Source: Amesomyces nigricolor
Lineage: Eukaryota > Ascomycota > Sordariomycetes > Sordariales > Chaetomiaceae
Length of the DNA stretch: 64,000 bases
Assembly (NCBI GenBank): GCA_004802645.1
Contig: SRKS01000003.1
Span: forward strand, 62,001-126,000
Direction of reading: 5' to 3'
The translations under genes were made by a program, and so were the position numbers. The notes under the pieces were generated by a model. The model saw only the letters and a program-made list of their open reading frames with translations. It made no database searches and was not told where the DNA came from. This document shows, in pieces, positions 35,357-44,394 of the stretch. Positions within the stretch are counted from its first letter, which is position 1, and each line of letters starts with the position of its first letter.

Positions 35357-35831
35357 GTATTAACCCCCGGGAGTTGCATCCTAAAAAAAAAAGAAGTCCC
35401 GGAGGCCAATAACCTCGGTATAGGCCTGTACCAACAGTGAGCTCCGGACCTTCGTCAGGCCCTTATGTCTCCGTAGGGCCTTGTCAGTAAAGAGGAAGTC
35501 TAGGGGTTCTAGGTCAGCCACCCTCTCCTTCGGCTTTGTCACGGGATTCCCCGCGTTCCTATCCTCACGGTTATGTCACACGCCTGTACACAGGCCTGTA
35601 GTTATGTCTATGCACGTGTCTATGCGCATGCTGCTCCAGTACTTAAGGTATGGTGGCAGCTCGCACCTATATCTAGCTCTTGCTCTCGCCGTGCAATATC
35701 ATTCTTGTATGTGCGAGCTGACCAGACCTTGGTGCCCGTTACAGTATATTACACCCTCATCTTTAAGAAGGGTCCTGTTCTTCTTCTATCTTGGACCTCT
35801 CTTGAATACAGATTATGTTTTTGCATTCATA

Positions 35832-36812
35832 GATACTGTCACCACTCAGCACTTTATAGAGAAGGTGACGGCTCTGGAAAACCAAGTCGCCAGCCTCCAA
35901 CACCGGCTTACAGGGCGCCCTAAGTCCCGTATCCCAGACCCCGAAAAACTCATAGGGGCTACAAGGTACGACACGTAGCTTCCACTCATAAAAGCCAAGC
36001 TCCGGATTAATGCCGACGCCATTGAAACGGCCGAGGCACAATTCTTCTACCTTACAGAAACCTGGACACAAAGATCCAGGCTATAGTCCTCCTACAGCTT
36101 CTCCTCCTAGAGTATAACGAAACCTGGGACTGTCAGACTATCCTCGATTAGCTTGAACGCGTTTATGATGACCCGACCAAAAGAGATACGGCGATAGCTC
36201 GGTTGCAAGGAGTCCGACAGGGGAACGACGCTCTTCCTATTTACGTCTCCAAATTCGAACGGCTGCTCTATGAAACAAATGCCAATTCGTGGCCAGACGA
36301 TTCGAAAATTGCAATCCTGCAAAACGGTATTAACGACAAACTCAAGGCAAAACTCGATATATAGCTGGAACTCCCCGCAGAATATATGATGCAGAAAGCA
36401 CTCAAAGAAAGTATGGGGTCGTAATGACTGAATAGATGTTGGAACCAGCAGTAGTTTGGTAGGCCAATTGAGGGCCAAATGAAGGGCAAATGGAGGGCAC
36501 TTGCAGAGGGCCATCGCGCCTTGGCATGCAGTCCCCCTCTGGTCACAAGAAGGAAACCCCGCAGGAACTGTTTCCTTCTTTCTTTTCCCTGTCCTTCTTC
36601 AAGTTCAGTGTACTCGTAGAGTCGTCACCAGCTAGTTGCAATATACTCGTTGAGACCGTTACAGGCAGGCCCGCCGGGAAACTGGGGTCTGTGTGCAATG
36701 CGGCAACCCAGACCACTGGGCACAAGACTGCCTATACGCACCTGCTTCATACGCTCCATTTTCTGACGCAGTTTCTGAGTTCTCTGATTCTAGCTCTAAT
36801 TCAAGTGTATAG
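35832..36812 (+). pseudogene. degenerate retrotransposon gag gene
   Basis: The frame begins around DTVTTQHFIEKVTALENQV (coiled coil) and runs through IPDPEKLIGATRYDT to a TAG at 35976. It then continues as IKAKLRINADAIETAEAQFFY. After a frameshift near 36050 it continues as LERVYDDPTKRDTAIARLQ and YVSKFERLLYE, to TLKES-like sequence near 36410. A family-A LTR remnant interrupts the gene. The last part has an intact CCHC zinc knuckle, CVQCGNPDHWAQDC (36690-36731), and a natural stop at 36810-36812. Premature stops at 35976, 36149 and 36362 are all TAG. The expected initiation site reads ATA. All of these fit single C-to-T or G-to-A changes at CpA/TpG sites, as RIP makes. I cannot assign it to Ty1/copia or Ty3/gypsy without pol. 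Confidence 0.8.
36524..36663 (+). mobile_element. partial family-A LTR inside gag
   Basis: Sequence from about 36524 to the terminal GAGACCGTTACA at 36663 aligns with the right part of family-A LTRs. The left end is too diverged to place, and no target-site duplication matching GGCAG (36664-36668) is found upstream. Either the 5' part was lost or rearranged, or the insertion replaced part of gag, since the usual Gag spacer before the zinc knuckle is also missing. Confidence 0.65.
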
Positions 36813-37023
36813 CACTTGGCAGCTATACTGCTAGAGTATGATTGATTTGCTATCTGTTTATTTGTAGACCTGGTTTGGGGTCATCATTCTCTCTTCGAAT
36901 CACGGACTTGTTCGATAGGGGGAAGTGTCATGGGATCCCCATTCATGTCCTCACGGTTATGTCACACACCTGTGTGCAGGCCTGTGGTTATGTCTATGCA
37001 CGTGTCTATGCGTATGCTGCTCC

Positions 37024-37253
37024 TGTAACAGGCTGAGCCCTGTCGACGGCCTCGGAGACTCTCGGCCAAGACGGACGGATCCGCTAACGCCGACGATCAA
37101 GACGCAACCCCCACAGCCGAGGCATGCCGTCTCCCCCTGGTCATAAGAGGGGCATCCCATGGTTCTCTTTTCCTTTCTTTTTCCTTCCTCAAGTTTAGTG
37201 TACTCATAGAGTCGTCACCAGCTAGTTGCAAAATACTCGTTGAGACCGTTACA
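37024..37253 (+). mobile_element. solo LTR, family A, copy in the family-B 3' LTR
   Basis: 230 bp, TGTAACAGGCTGAGCCC...GAGACCGTTACA, flanked by the perfect duplication GCTCC (37019-37023 and 37254-37258). Removing it and one duplication rejoins the right family-B LTR so that it matches the uninterrupted left LTR (GCATGCTGCTCCAGTACTTAAG at about 35628-35649). This gives a direct proof of insertion order. Confidence 0.93.
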
Positions 37254-37809
37254 GCTCCAGTACTTAAGGTCTGGTGTCAGCTCGTACCTGTATCTACCTC
37301 TTGCTCTCGTCGTGCAATATCATTCTTGTATGTGCGAGCTGACCAGACTTTGGTGCCTGCCACAGGCTTCCCGGCCTCCCATCCTTCCTCCCAACGCTTC
37401 TGCTACGTGTACTGCACTACGGCATCCGAGCTCGCTGTCTGGACCCTAGTTGACTGGACTTGGGCTTCCCAGAGCCTAATAACCCTCGAGGAAGTCTCTA
37501 TAGTTGTAGGCTTAGGTCGGCTGTCCTTCTGTAGGGCCTGAAACCTTCTGTAAATTTGTTGCACGCCTTCTAAATCAGGTAGTTGGCGGTGAGTTTCGGG
37601 GAGTCGGTCCAGTGCCGGTCTGAAGGACGGGCTGTTGGAGCCTGTATGCGAAGTCTGCGAGCCGTTTGTTGAGGTAGAGGTCTAGCGGTGGTACTCAAGT
37701 CTCTGTCTCCAAGCACCGAATGGGGGTGGCTTTATAAGCCCCAACCACGTTATACGAAGCTCCCTAGCCACTGCACCGCAGTGGGCTCGCCAGTAAACCC
37801 AGTCAAATT

Positions 37810-38492
37810 GAAAGCCGAAAGGCCCGAGATAAACTTCTTAGAGCCTAATGGGAGTTTCAACAACTCCCCTTTTAAGCCCAGGCGGTTGGGATCTGCCTCA
37901 TATTCAATTTGATTCCGTTTTCTCTTGGTTGAAATATCGCAATGCCTACCTATTGTTGTTGGCCGCGAACTATGCACCTTTGCCTTACAGGCCGAAGTCC
38001 CAACCTCCTAGGCTCCCACGTTGCCTGCATGCATTGGGTGCATTAACCAGACATGTTGCCAGAATGGCATCCGGCATGAACAAATTTCCATTGGCTGTTT
38101 CTGTTTATTCTTTGTCCGCAGTACGCCTCAATGGGAGGGTCCGCGTTTCATCCCATTGGCAAGGTGAGCACGTCATGACAGACTCTCTGCGACTCAACTT
38201 CTTCGAATTTCTGCACATTCAGCGAATCAAACCGTGGAGACGCTTGAATGGCTGGGTCGGGGGCATACGGAAAGTAAATGGGGCTTTCAATCTCACCTGT
38301 CTCCTTGTCGGGCATCCATGCAGCCCACAACAACAATGGCCTGATTGGATCATCAGGAAACCTCAACCCAATGGGATGTTTAAGACTGTCAGCCCATTTA
38401 GAAGCACAACCGTCTTCTTTTTCTTCCTCCAGACTTCTTTTGCATTTGCATTGTGTCGATGGTCTTGCTCTTTTGCCAATACTGGCCGAATC
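37810..38492. other. promoter region of BTB gene
   Basis: Host DNA to the right of the LINE. No coding sequence is supported. It precedes the BTB-domain gene, so the LINE sits about 0.7 kb upstream of that gene's start codon. Confidence 0.4.
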
Positions 38493-40344
38493 ATGGAGCC
38501 CCTTGAGCAAGTCCGTGATGATGGGCTGGATCTCTCCGCCGGATTCGAGATTTCGTAAGTTGTCAGGGACATGGCAATTCTAACTTTGCAATTTCCTGAT
38601 CCTAACAAGTATATTTCCCCAGACCCTTCAGCAGCCCGATCATCACCCTGGAATTCGCAAATGGCTTCCCACTCACCATCCACCGGTCATTCCTGCTGCA
38701 GTGCTCCAAGCTGGGCCTGCTTTGCAACCCTTCGACCAAGAGCATCGACCTGAGAGAGTTCTCGAGCAATGCAGGACATGCGTTGGTCCAGTACCTCTAC
38801 ACCGGTTCAGTCGAGACTTTGAAGTGGACCGGTCCTCTCGACTCCAAGGTCAACTTGCCCGAGGTCAAGGCGTGGTTCGAAATCTATGCGCTCGCTCGGA
38901 CGGTTGAGCTTGATGACTTTGAGAATTCTGCCCGAGACGGACTCCAAGAGGTTACTCGCGATCTCGACATCTTCACCGTCATTGATGCCGTCAAAGAGGG
39001 GTATCCGAGACCCATCGGCAATGATGTCTGGTTTCCGGAGTGGATGAAGTCGCGCATGAAGGAGGCGTTCAAGGACCCCGGCTCGCTAATGAGAAACAAT
39101 GCCCTTCCAGACTTCGGCGACGGTTCTTCCGTGGTCAAGGTCTTCTTTGACTGTATGCTGCAGGCATATGTCGAGATGTTGGAATCGCTCGCCGGTCAGG
39201 AGATTGTCTCTGCGGAGCCAGACACGCCTCTTTCAGAGGATTCGTTAGGGTGCCTAAGCGAGGGCCAGAAGAGTGCATTTGATGACCGCAGGGGCGATTT
39301 CTCACCTCATCGGCGACTGGACGGGGACTTCCCGCGCCTCGCCTCCCCAAGGCTTGCCCAGCACCGGCATCGTGCCTCGACCATGTCCGACACGGCCTGG
39401 AAGAACGTTCAAGAGCCACATCCGTACCACTCAAAACGTCACTCCATGTCTGGAAGGCTGGCCTACCACCACATCCCAGAGTTAGTCGTTGCTATGTCCC
39501 TTTTATGCTTACCAAACTAACCAAGAATAGAGTTGAGGCAGTACCGGAGGTAGCTGAGTCTGAACCATGTTCTCAGCCTGAGCCAGAACCAGCCTCAGAA
39601 CCGACTCCAGAGCCAGAGATTGTAGAACCGGAGGTTGTGTATGAGCCAGCTCCTGAACCAGCCTCTGAGCTCGAGCACAAACCTGAGCTAGAAAAATTGG
39701 CACTTCCACCTCCATTGCCAGAACTTGGGGAAGCGGTGCATGAAGAAGCGCACGAGCCTGATCAGCGTCTCACTGCAAAGATGAAGAAGGGAAAGAAAAA
39801 GAAGAAGGTACCCCCGGCACTCAAGCCCCTTCATTTCTAAGAATTCAACTTTTCGATTGATTACTGACAATCGAAACCTAAGCAACAACCTGAAAAACTA
39901 AAGTCCCAGCTACCTGTTCCAGCAAGTCTTTCTCCTGATCCACCCATGCCTGAACCACTGCCAGAGGCTTTCCCAAGAGAGCCCACGCCCGAACCCCTGC
40001 CCGAGCTTTTGCAAGAGGAACCTGAACCAGAGCCTGTTCCAGGACCGGAGCCTGAGTCCGCGCCAGAGCTTCCGGTCATCATAGAAGAGCAGCCGGAGAA
40101 CTTCGACTTCTGGTCATCCAACACTCGTATCACCAACAAAAAAAAGAAGAAGGCCAGGAAGGTGAAAAAGGAGCCGAAGGAGGAATGCATCGAGCAACCT
40201 GAGCCGCAGACACCGCCACCGCAGCACGAGCCCGAGCGGTTACCGTCTGAGACTCCCGAAGACATGTGTCTTCTGGATCGGGACCCGTGGGACTTTTGGG
40301 GGGTGCGTAGAGGGAGGAAGTCGCCTCCAAGGGTAAGCCTTTGA
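38493..40344 (+). CDS. BTB/POZ-domain protein with Pro-Glu repeat tail
   Basis: Four exons: 38493-38554, 38623-39480, 39531-39807 and 39883-40344 (introns 68, 50 and 75 nt), giving 552 aa. Residues ~20-110 form a BTB-like fold: PIITLEFANGFPLTIHRSFLLQ (the usual 'I.VH...L...S' block) and AGHALVQYLYTGSVETL. BTB domains dimerise and often recruit substrates to Cul3 ubiquitin ligases. The middle is helical and fungus-specific. From residue ~310 the protein is made of repeated Pro-Glu-Pro units (EPEPASEPTPEPEIVEPE, PEPLPEAFPREPTPEPLPE) broken by two lysine blocks (KKGKKKKK, KKKKKARKVKK) that may be nuclear signals. A run GTAAGC at 40333 could be another splice site, so the last residues are uncertain. 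Function unknown. Confidence 0.78.
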
Positions 40345-40604
40345 ATTGGATTGGCCCGCGTGGGAAGTTGGAGGTTGGTTGGTTGAGGTTTGGGGGCTTC
40401 ACAGGGAACAGGTTAGTAGTAAGGGATAGATGGACTGGTAAAGGCCTGTTGGGAGGAGTTCGCGCCGGATCTGGGGGATTTTGATGGCACAGCGGGTGCC
40501 CCTTTGTGACTAGTTTATGCTTATGAATCACAACGACCTGAATGAATTTCCGGGGAATTGCTTCCCTTCACCCCCCGTATCTAAGACACCACCTACTGCG
40601 TACA

Positions 40605-41960
40605 CTACGCCTTCTCACTCCTCGTCACCGATTTCAACTCGCTCGATGCCCTACTCTCCCCATCCCCCATAATCGTCCCGTCCTCCCCTTCAAAATGCAC
40701 CTGCACCCTCACATGGGTCGTCTTCATAATCCCATCATACGTCATGATCTCCTCCTGCGAACCACTCGGGCTCGCACTCCTGCACTCCGCATGCCCGCCA
40801 CGCAGCTTCTTCAGCCTGATCTCGCCCCTGCGCGGGACCTGCAACGTGAGGGAGCCATCGGCGTTGCGCATGGGGTAGTTCGGTCCGCGCTCGCGGGTGG
40901 TGATGGAGGAGGAGCCCGTGTAGGGGGTCTTGTTGCTGTGCGGGATGAGGTCACGGTTGCCGCCGTCGAAGTGGTCGGCGTGCGCGCCGTGGGGGAGGAG
41001 GTCGCGGAAGAGGGGCCGCAGGGCGGGGGCGCAGGCTGCGACGATGGCGAGGTTGGCTTCGACGACTGAGAGGGTCACGGTGATGTCGTGGTAGCGGTCC
41101 TCGGAGGCGGGGCGGGGGAGGTAGTATTGTTTGACAATGCCGTGGAGGCGGGCGATAGCAATGATAGTGACGCTGGGAGGGGGTCAGTGGGGTGATATTG
41201 CAAGGGGGAGAGGGGAAGCTTACACCAGGTTGAGGGTGAAGATGCCCAGGACGCTGATCTTTGTGGACCTTGGCATTTTCAGCCCGAGGAAGATCCAGAA
41301 CGGGAGTGCAACGACGCAAAGGTCGGTGAAGATGGTAAAGCATGAAATGACGATGTGGAACGAGTTATCGATGCATTTCGTGCCGGGGTCTGCCCTGAGG
41401 GAAGTGTTCCAGTAGGCCTCGATAGGCAAGCACTGGAGGATGGAGACGAGGAAGGTTGCAACTGCTTGCAGGGCGTTGAACGTATTTAAACCGTGGATTA
41501 CCCATTTGAGGCCGGGCTTGTTGGCGCCGAGGCGATGCAGGAAGCACAAGATGGAGGCTTTGACGAAGGCCAAGGTCGGGTTGTAAAACAGTTGAGCGAG
41601 GTAGAACCACCACTGGCCTGCCGCCGGGTCAAACGAGGGGACATCTTCTTTCTTCCAACCAAAATAGGCGAGCTTGATAACTGCGTTGATGTTAGAAACT
41701 GGATGGCTGTAAACTGAAGATGCCAACGTACACATATAAAACGGCCCGATCATCAGGATCGAGAAGAGCATGCCAGCAGAGACCAGGTAGTCGTCGATGC
41801 CCCATTGCTGCAACTTCAACCTCGTAAACGCGCGGAGGCTGAAGGAGACGAAGGCGATGGTAGTGAAGAAGAAGATGACAAAGAGCGCCGCCTGCTGCAG
41901 AGGCGGCGTCGGGATGTCGAGGACATCCCCGTGCGAGGGGCGACGAGGTACAACCGCCAT
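40605..41960 (-). CDS. Pth11-like integral membrane protein, fungal rhodopsin domain (second copy)
   Basis: Three exons read on the minus strand: 41960-41732, 41680-41224 and 41172-40605 (two 51-nt introns), giving 417 aa. The start is the ATG at 41960 (MAVVPRRPSHGD). The first intron has no stop and keeps frame, so retention would simply add 17 residues. Family blocks are AALFVIFFFTTIAFVSFSLR (TM1), QQWGIDDYLVSAGML, FYNPTLAFVKASILCFLHRL, ATFLVSILQCLPIEAYWN, CFTIFTDLCVVALPFWIFLGL and SVVEANLAIVAACAPALRPL. These give about seven helices. The long C-terminal tail (from residue ~275) is charged and cytoplasmic. It belongs to the same broad family as the gene at 7525 but is too different to be a recent duplicate. 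Probable plasma-membrane orphan receptor; ligand unknown. Confidence 0.82.
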
Positions 41961-43661
41961 GGCTCTATTCAACGCTCGTGCAGAGAGATCAACGGCTGGG
42001 AAGCCAGAGATCGATCGACAAAGAATGTGGAGCGGAAATCGAGATCATGGAACGACCCATCGACTGAAGAGAGAGAAATCGTCAAGTCCACACCATTGTT
42101 GGTTGACCTTGACAGTGTTGTGTTGCCGCTGGATATCAGTCGTCCTCGTCAGGGAAGAGAACCTGGAGCATCTCTGATGAGAGGCAGCACCGTGACTAAA
42201 AACCCCCCAAGGCACGACACCATGCGAGGGGATGAGTGTTCAAGGACCACAAAAAGGAAACTTTCGCTTGGGTCAAAGCACCTCGGTCTCGCGAGGCCGC
42301 GTCCGTTTGAGTCTTAGCTCCACCAAATCACCAACTTGAAGCGCTCGCCTTGTCCAAAAAGATGACAGGAAAATGCTTCTTCCTCTGAACTTGCGCTTGG
42401 AGCCGGCATCTGGACCGCCATCGCCAGCCTCGATTTGGTCTGCAAGACGCGATCCTGCACGGAAACCCGAGGGCGCGCCCCTGGTTGTGCCGCAAGCTAG
42501 CATAGCGATTCATCCCGGGTTGCATCCGAGGAGGGGGATCGTACGTTGTTAGAGGAGTTCCGATCTGGTGGGGCGCTCGATGAGATTTTTTCACGCCCCT
42601 GCATCCTTTTCCCGACTGCCGAAGGACTACCAGGCCCAAGGAACGGGAACTGTACGCGCCTTGATGATGGGAGTAGACTGTGACGATATATAGTTTGAAA
42701 TGGGGTTCCTTGAGATGGAGCTTGAAAGTCACGAGGTTCCCCAGCTGGAGCTGGAGATGGAGGGATGGACTCCAGACCTCTGAACACCAAGGATGATCGT
42801 GTTAGCGTTCCCAACAATCCCCTCCGATCCCCATGTTAAAATAGTCACACCCAATGGGGGCACTCAGCCCACCAGGTGGAGATGAAGGTTGTGGGGGACG
42901 GCAGGAACCGGGTATCAAAGCCGCAGTCGGGTGACCCTGGCTGGGCAAGGCAGAGACCGGGGAGACGTTGTCGACAAGAACGAGCCGAACCAGATGTGTT
43001 TCAAATTCAAGCTTCCGCCGAGTTCTTCTCACCCTCAACGTGCGGTTGTGTTGTCGATGTCGATGTCGATGTCGATGTCGATGTCGATGGCGATGTTGAT
43101 GTTGACACCGGGCCTGAAACTGAAGTCAGCAAGATCACCGGGTGGCTGCAGGACAGCTGCCGGCAATGGGACCTGCCAAGCCCGCTGGCTCAGGGTTTGA
43201 ACGAAACCATCGAGAGATGTGCCGCAAAAGGATGCGGGATGACGTCGATGGCCAACGGCACGGGTGGTGAGACGTCGGAGCCGTCCGCCTCTCTGTCTCT
43301 CGTCTGGTAATAAGCGCGGAGATGAGCCTCGCCCGATTTTTGTTCAGCCCGTTGTCCCCCGAACCCCCCACATGGAGCAGAGCCGCCGGCCCTGCTGGTT
43401 GCAAACCGTCAACACCAATCAATGATTCACAGGCTCGCGTGTCAGTTCCCCGCTCACCGTGGTCAAGAACTCGTCGCCCATGGTTTACGTAGAGGAACGC
43501 CATCCCACCTCGTGTCACTCTCTCTTTCAGTCATGTCGTGGACAAGGACTCTGAGTCCGTCTCGCAACATTCGATCACCAGCTCCAAGAGTAAGGTGTGA
43601 GTGGGGATTGGGGATGCGGGGGAAAATACCTTATTCTGGGTCCACGCATTCATAAATCAAA
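41961..43661. other. intergenic, 1.7 kb
   Basis: No supportable gene. A 144-codon frame at 42876-43310 consists partly of the translated hexamer repeat (Val-Asp units) and has no recognisable domain. The hexamer repeat is listed separately. Confidence 0.45.
43053..43106. repeat. GTCGAT hexamer microsatellite
   Basis: Six perfect GTCGAT units (43053-43088) are followed by three one- or two-mismatch units ending GTTGAC at 43106. The degenerate units are all at the right end. Confidence 0.93.
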
Positions 43662-43746
43662 GGTTGTATAGTGTAGCGGTCATCACACCAGATTCTGATT
43701 TTCTCGGAACATTCTGGTAACCCCGGTTCGATTCCGGGTACGACCT
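43662..43746 (+). tRNA. tRNA-Gln(CUG) with 13-nt intron
   Basis: The acceptor arms GGTTGTA/TACGACC pair with one G-T wobble. The D-arm is AGTGTAGCGGTCATCAC-like, the anticodon stem CCAGA/TCTGG is perfect, and the T-arm is CCCGG-TTCGATT-CCGGG. The loop reads TTCTGA, then the intron 43699-43711 (TTTTCTCGGAACA), then T. This places anticodon CTG at 43695-43697, with the intron at the canonical 37/38 site. The mature length is 72 nt, with discriminator T and a nearby T-run (43747-43750 region) for RNA polymerase III termination. The overall sequence resembles yeast tRNA-Gln. Confidence 0.96.
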
Positions 43747-44394
43747 CTTTTGCGTTCTTTTCGTTTTTTTGCGCTGTGTGGTGGAGGTGCTGAATTTTCC
43801 TCCTGGTGGATTCAAGGGGTTCAGGGGTCAGGGGTCAGAAAACTGAGCCCATATCTGGTTTGCGGCAATGTCGGCGATAGGCAGTGACAGGGGATGGAGG
43901 ACGCAAAAAAAGAAAGAAAACATGGAAGTGTGAGCGGTTCTGTTTTGATTAAATGGCCAGAGCTCACTCAAACTGAAAAGCCCATGAAATATGTCACATG
44001 AAGTTGGTGATCTCACTGGCAATGTGAACTTGAAGGTGAAACTCTGGGCTTGGCAAACGGTGGCGATGGCGATCCAGAACCTCGGCCCTGGGCCATGCTC
44101 CGCCAGATTGGGAAGAGTTCTACCGTCCCAACGCAACGGGCCGCGGATTATGAACCATAGCCACGGACGTCATCATCGTTGCAACGCACGCTCTCAAAAT
44201 ACTACTCGCACGGACTTTATACTGCCGCTTTGATTTTGACTCCACGATTGCACGGGTGTTCCTGTTTCACAACATAAAGGACAAGTTTGACTGTTCCAAC
44301 TTCCCCGCGTCTTGGAAGTCGGAGATCAGGGGGGTCAGCGAACCTACACAACACTGAAGAGCGAGCAGCCAGTGCTGGCCGTTTTGAGAAAAAA
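43747..44394. promoter_or_regulatory. tRNA 3' flank and promoter of MFS gene
   Basis: Starts with the T-rich terminator of the tRNA gene and leads into the MFS transporter. No coding sequence is supported. A short A/T-rich motif TTTATACTG at 44216-44224 may be a TATA element about 170 bp before the ATG. Confidence 0.4.

Larger units (their letters stand above)
35537..37364 (+). mobile_element. gag-only LTR retrotransposon, family B
   Basis: The left LTR is 35537-35743 (207 bp, TGTCACGGGATTCC...CCCGTTACA). The right LTR is 36926-37364, split by a solo LTR of family A and about 204 bp without it. The element is flanked by the perfect duplication GGCTT (35532-35536 and 37365-37369). A polypurine tract, AGGGGGAAG, directly precedes the right LTR. 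The internal region encodes only a Gag-like protein, then 113 bp to the right LTR. No protease, reverse transcriptase, RNase H or integrase remnant is seen. The two LTRs differ at many positions, mostly transitions, so the insertion is old. Confidence 0.9.
34344..37809 (-). mobile_element. 5'-truncated Tad-like LINE, with nested insertions
   Basis: A perfect 15-bp direct repeat, AAACCCAGTCAAATT, lies at 34344-34358 and 37795-37809 and bounds the insertion. Between the copies, the minus strand encodes the C-terminal part of a LINE ORF2: VVGAYKATPIRCLETET near 37700-37760, VPPLDLYLNKRLADF, KVRSSLLVQAYTEVIGLRDF near 35400-35450, and ARVAREVLGRLMDSGRLLEY before a stop at 34520-34518. A 3' UTR and an A-rich tail (AAAAAATAAT on the minus strand) abut the left TSD copy. 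After subtracting the three elements inserted in it, only about 1.04 kb of LINE remains, so it was 5'-truncated on arrival. It carries in-frame stops and at least one frameshift and is inactive. The sequence between the nested elements is continuous LINE coding sequence, which confirms the reading. Confidence 0.88.

Noticed and set aside
7525..41960. The two rhodopsin-domain genes as a recent duplication
   Set aside because: They differ in intron positions, loop sequences and tails; they share only the broad family pattern.
42876..43310. 144-codon frame containing Val-Asp repeats
   Set aside because: The repeat is a translated GTCGAT microsatellite; the rest is not protein-like.
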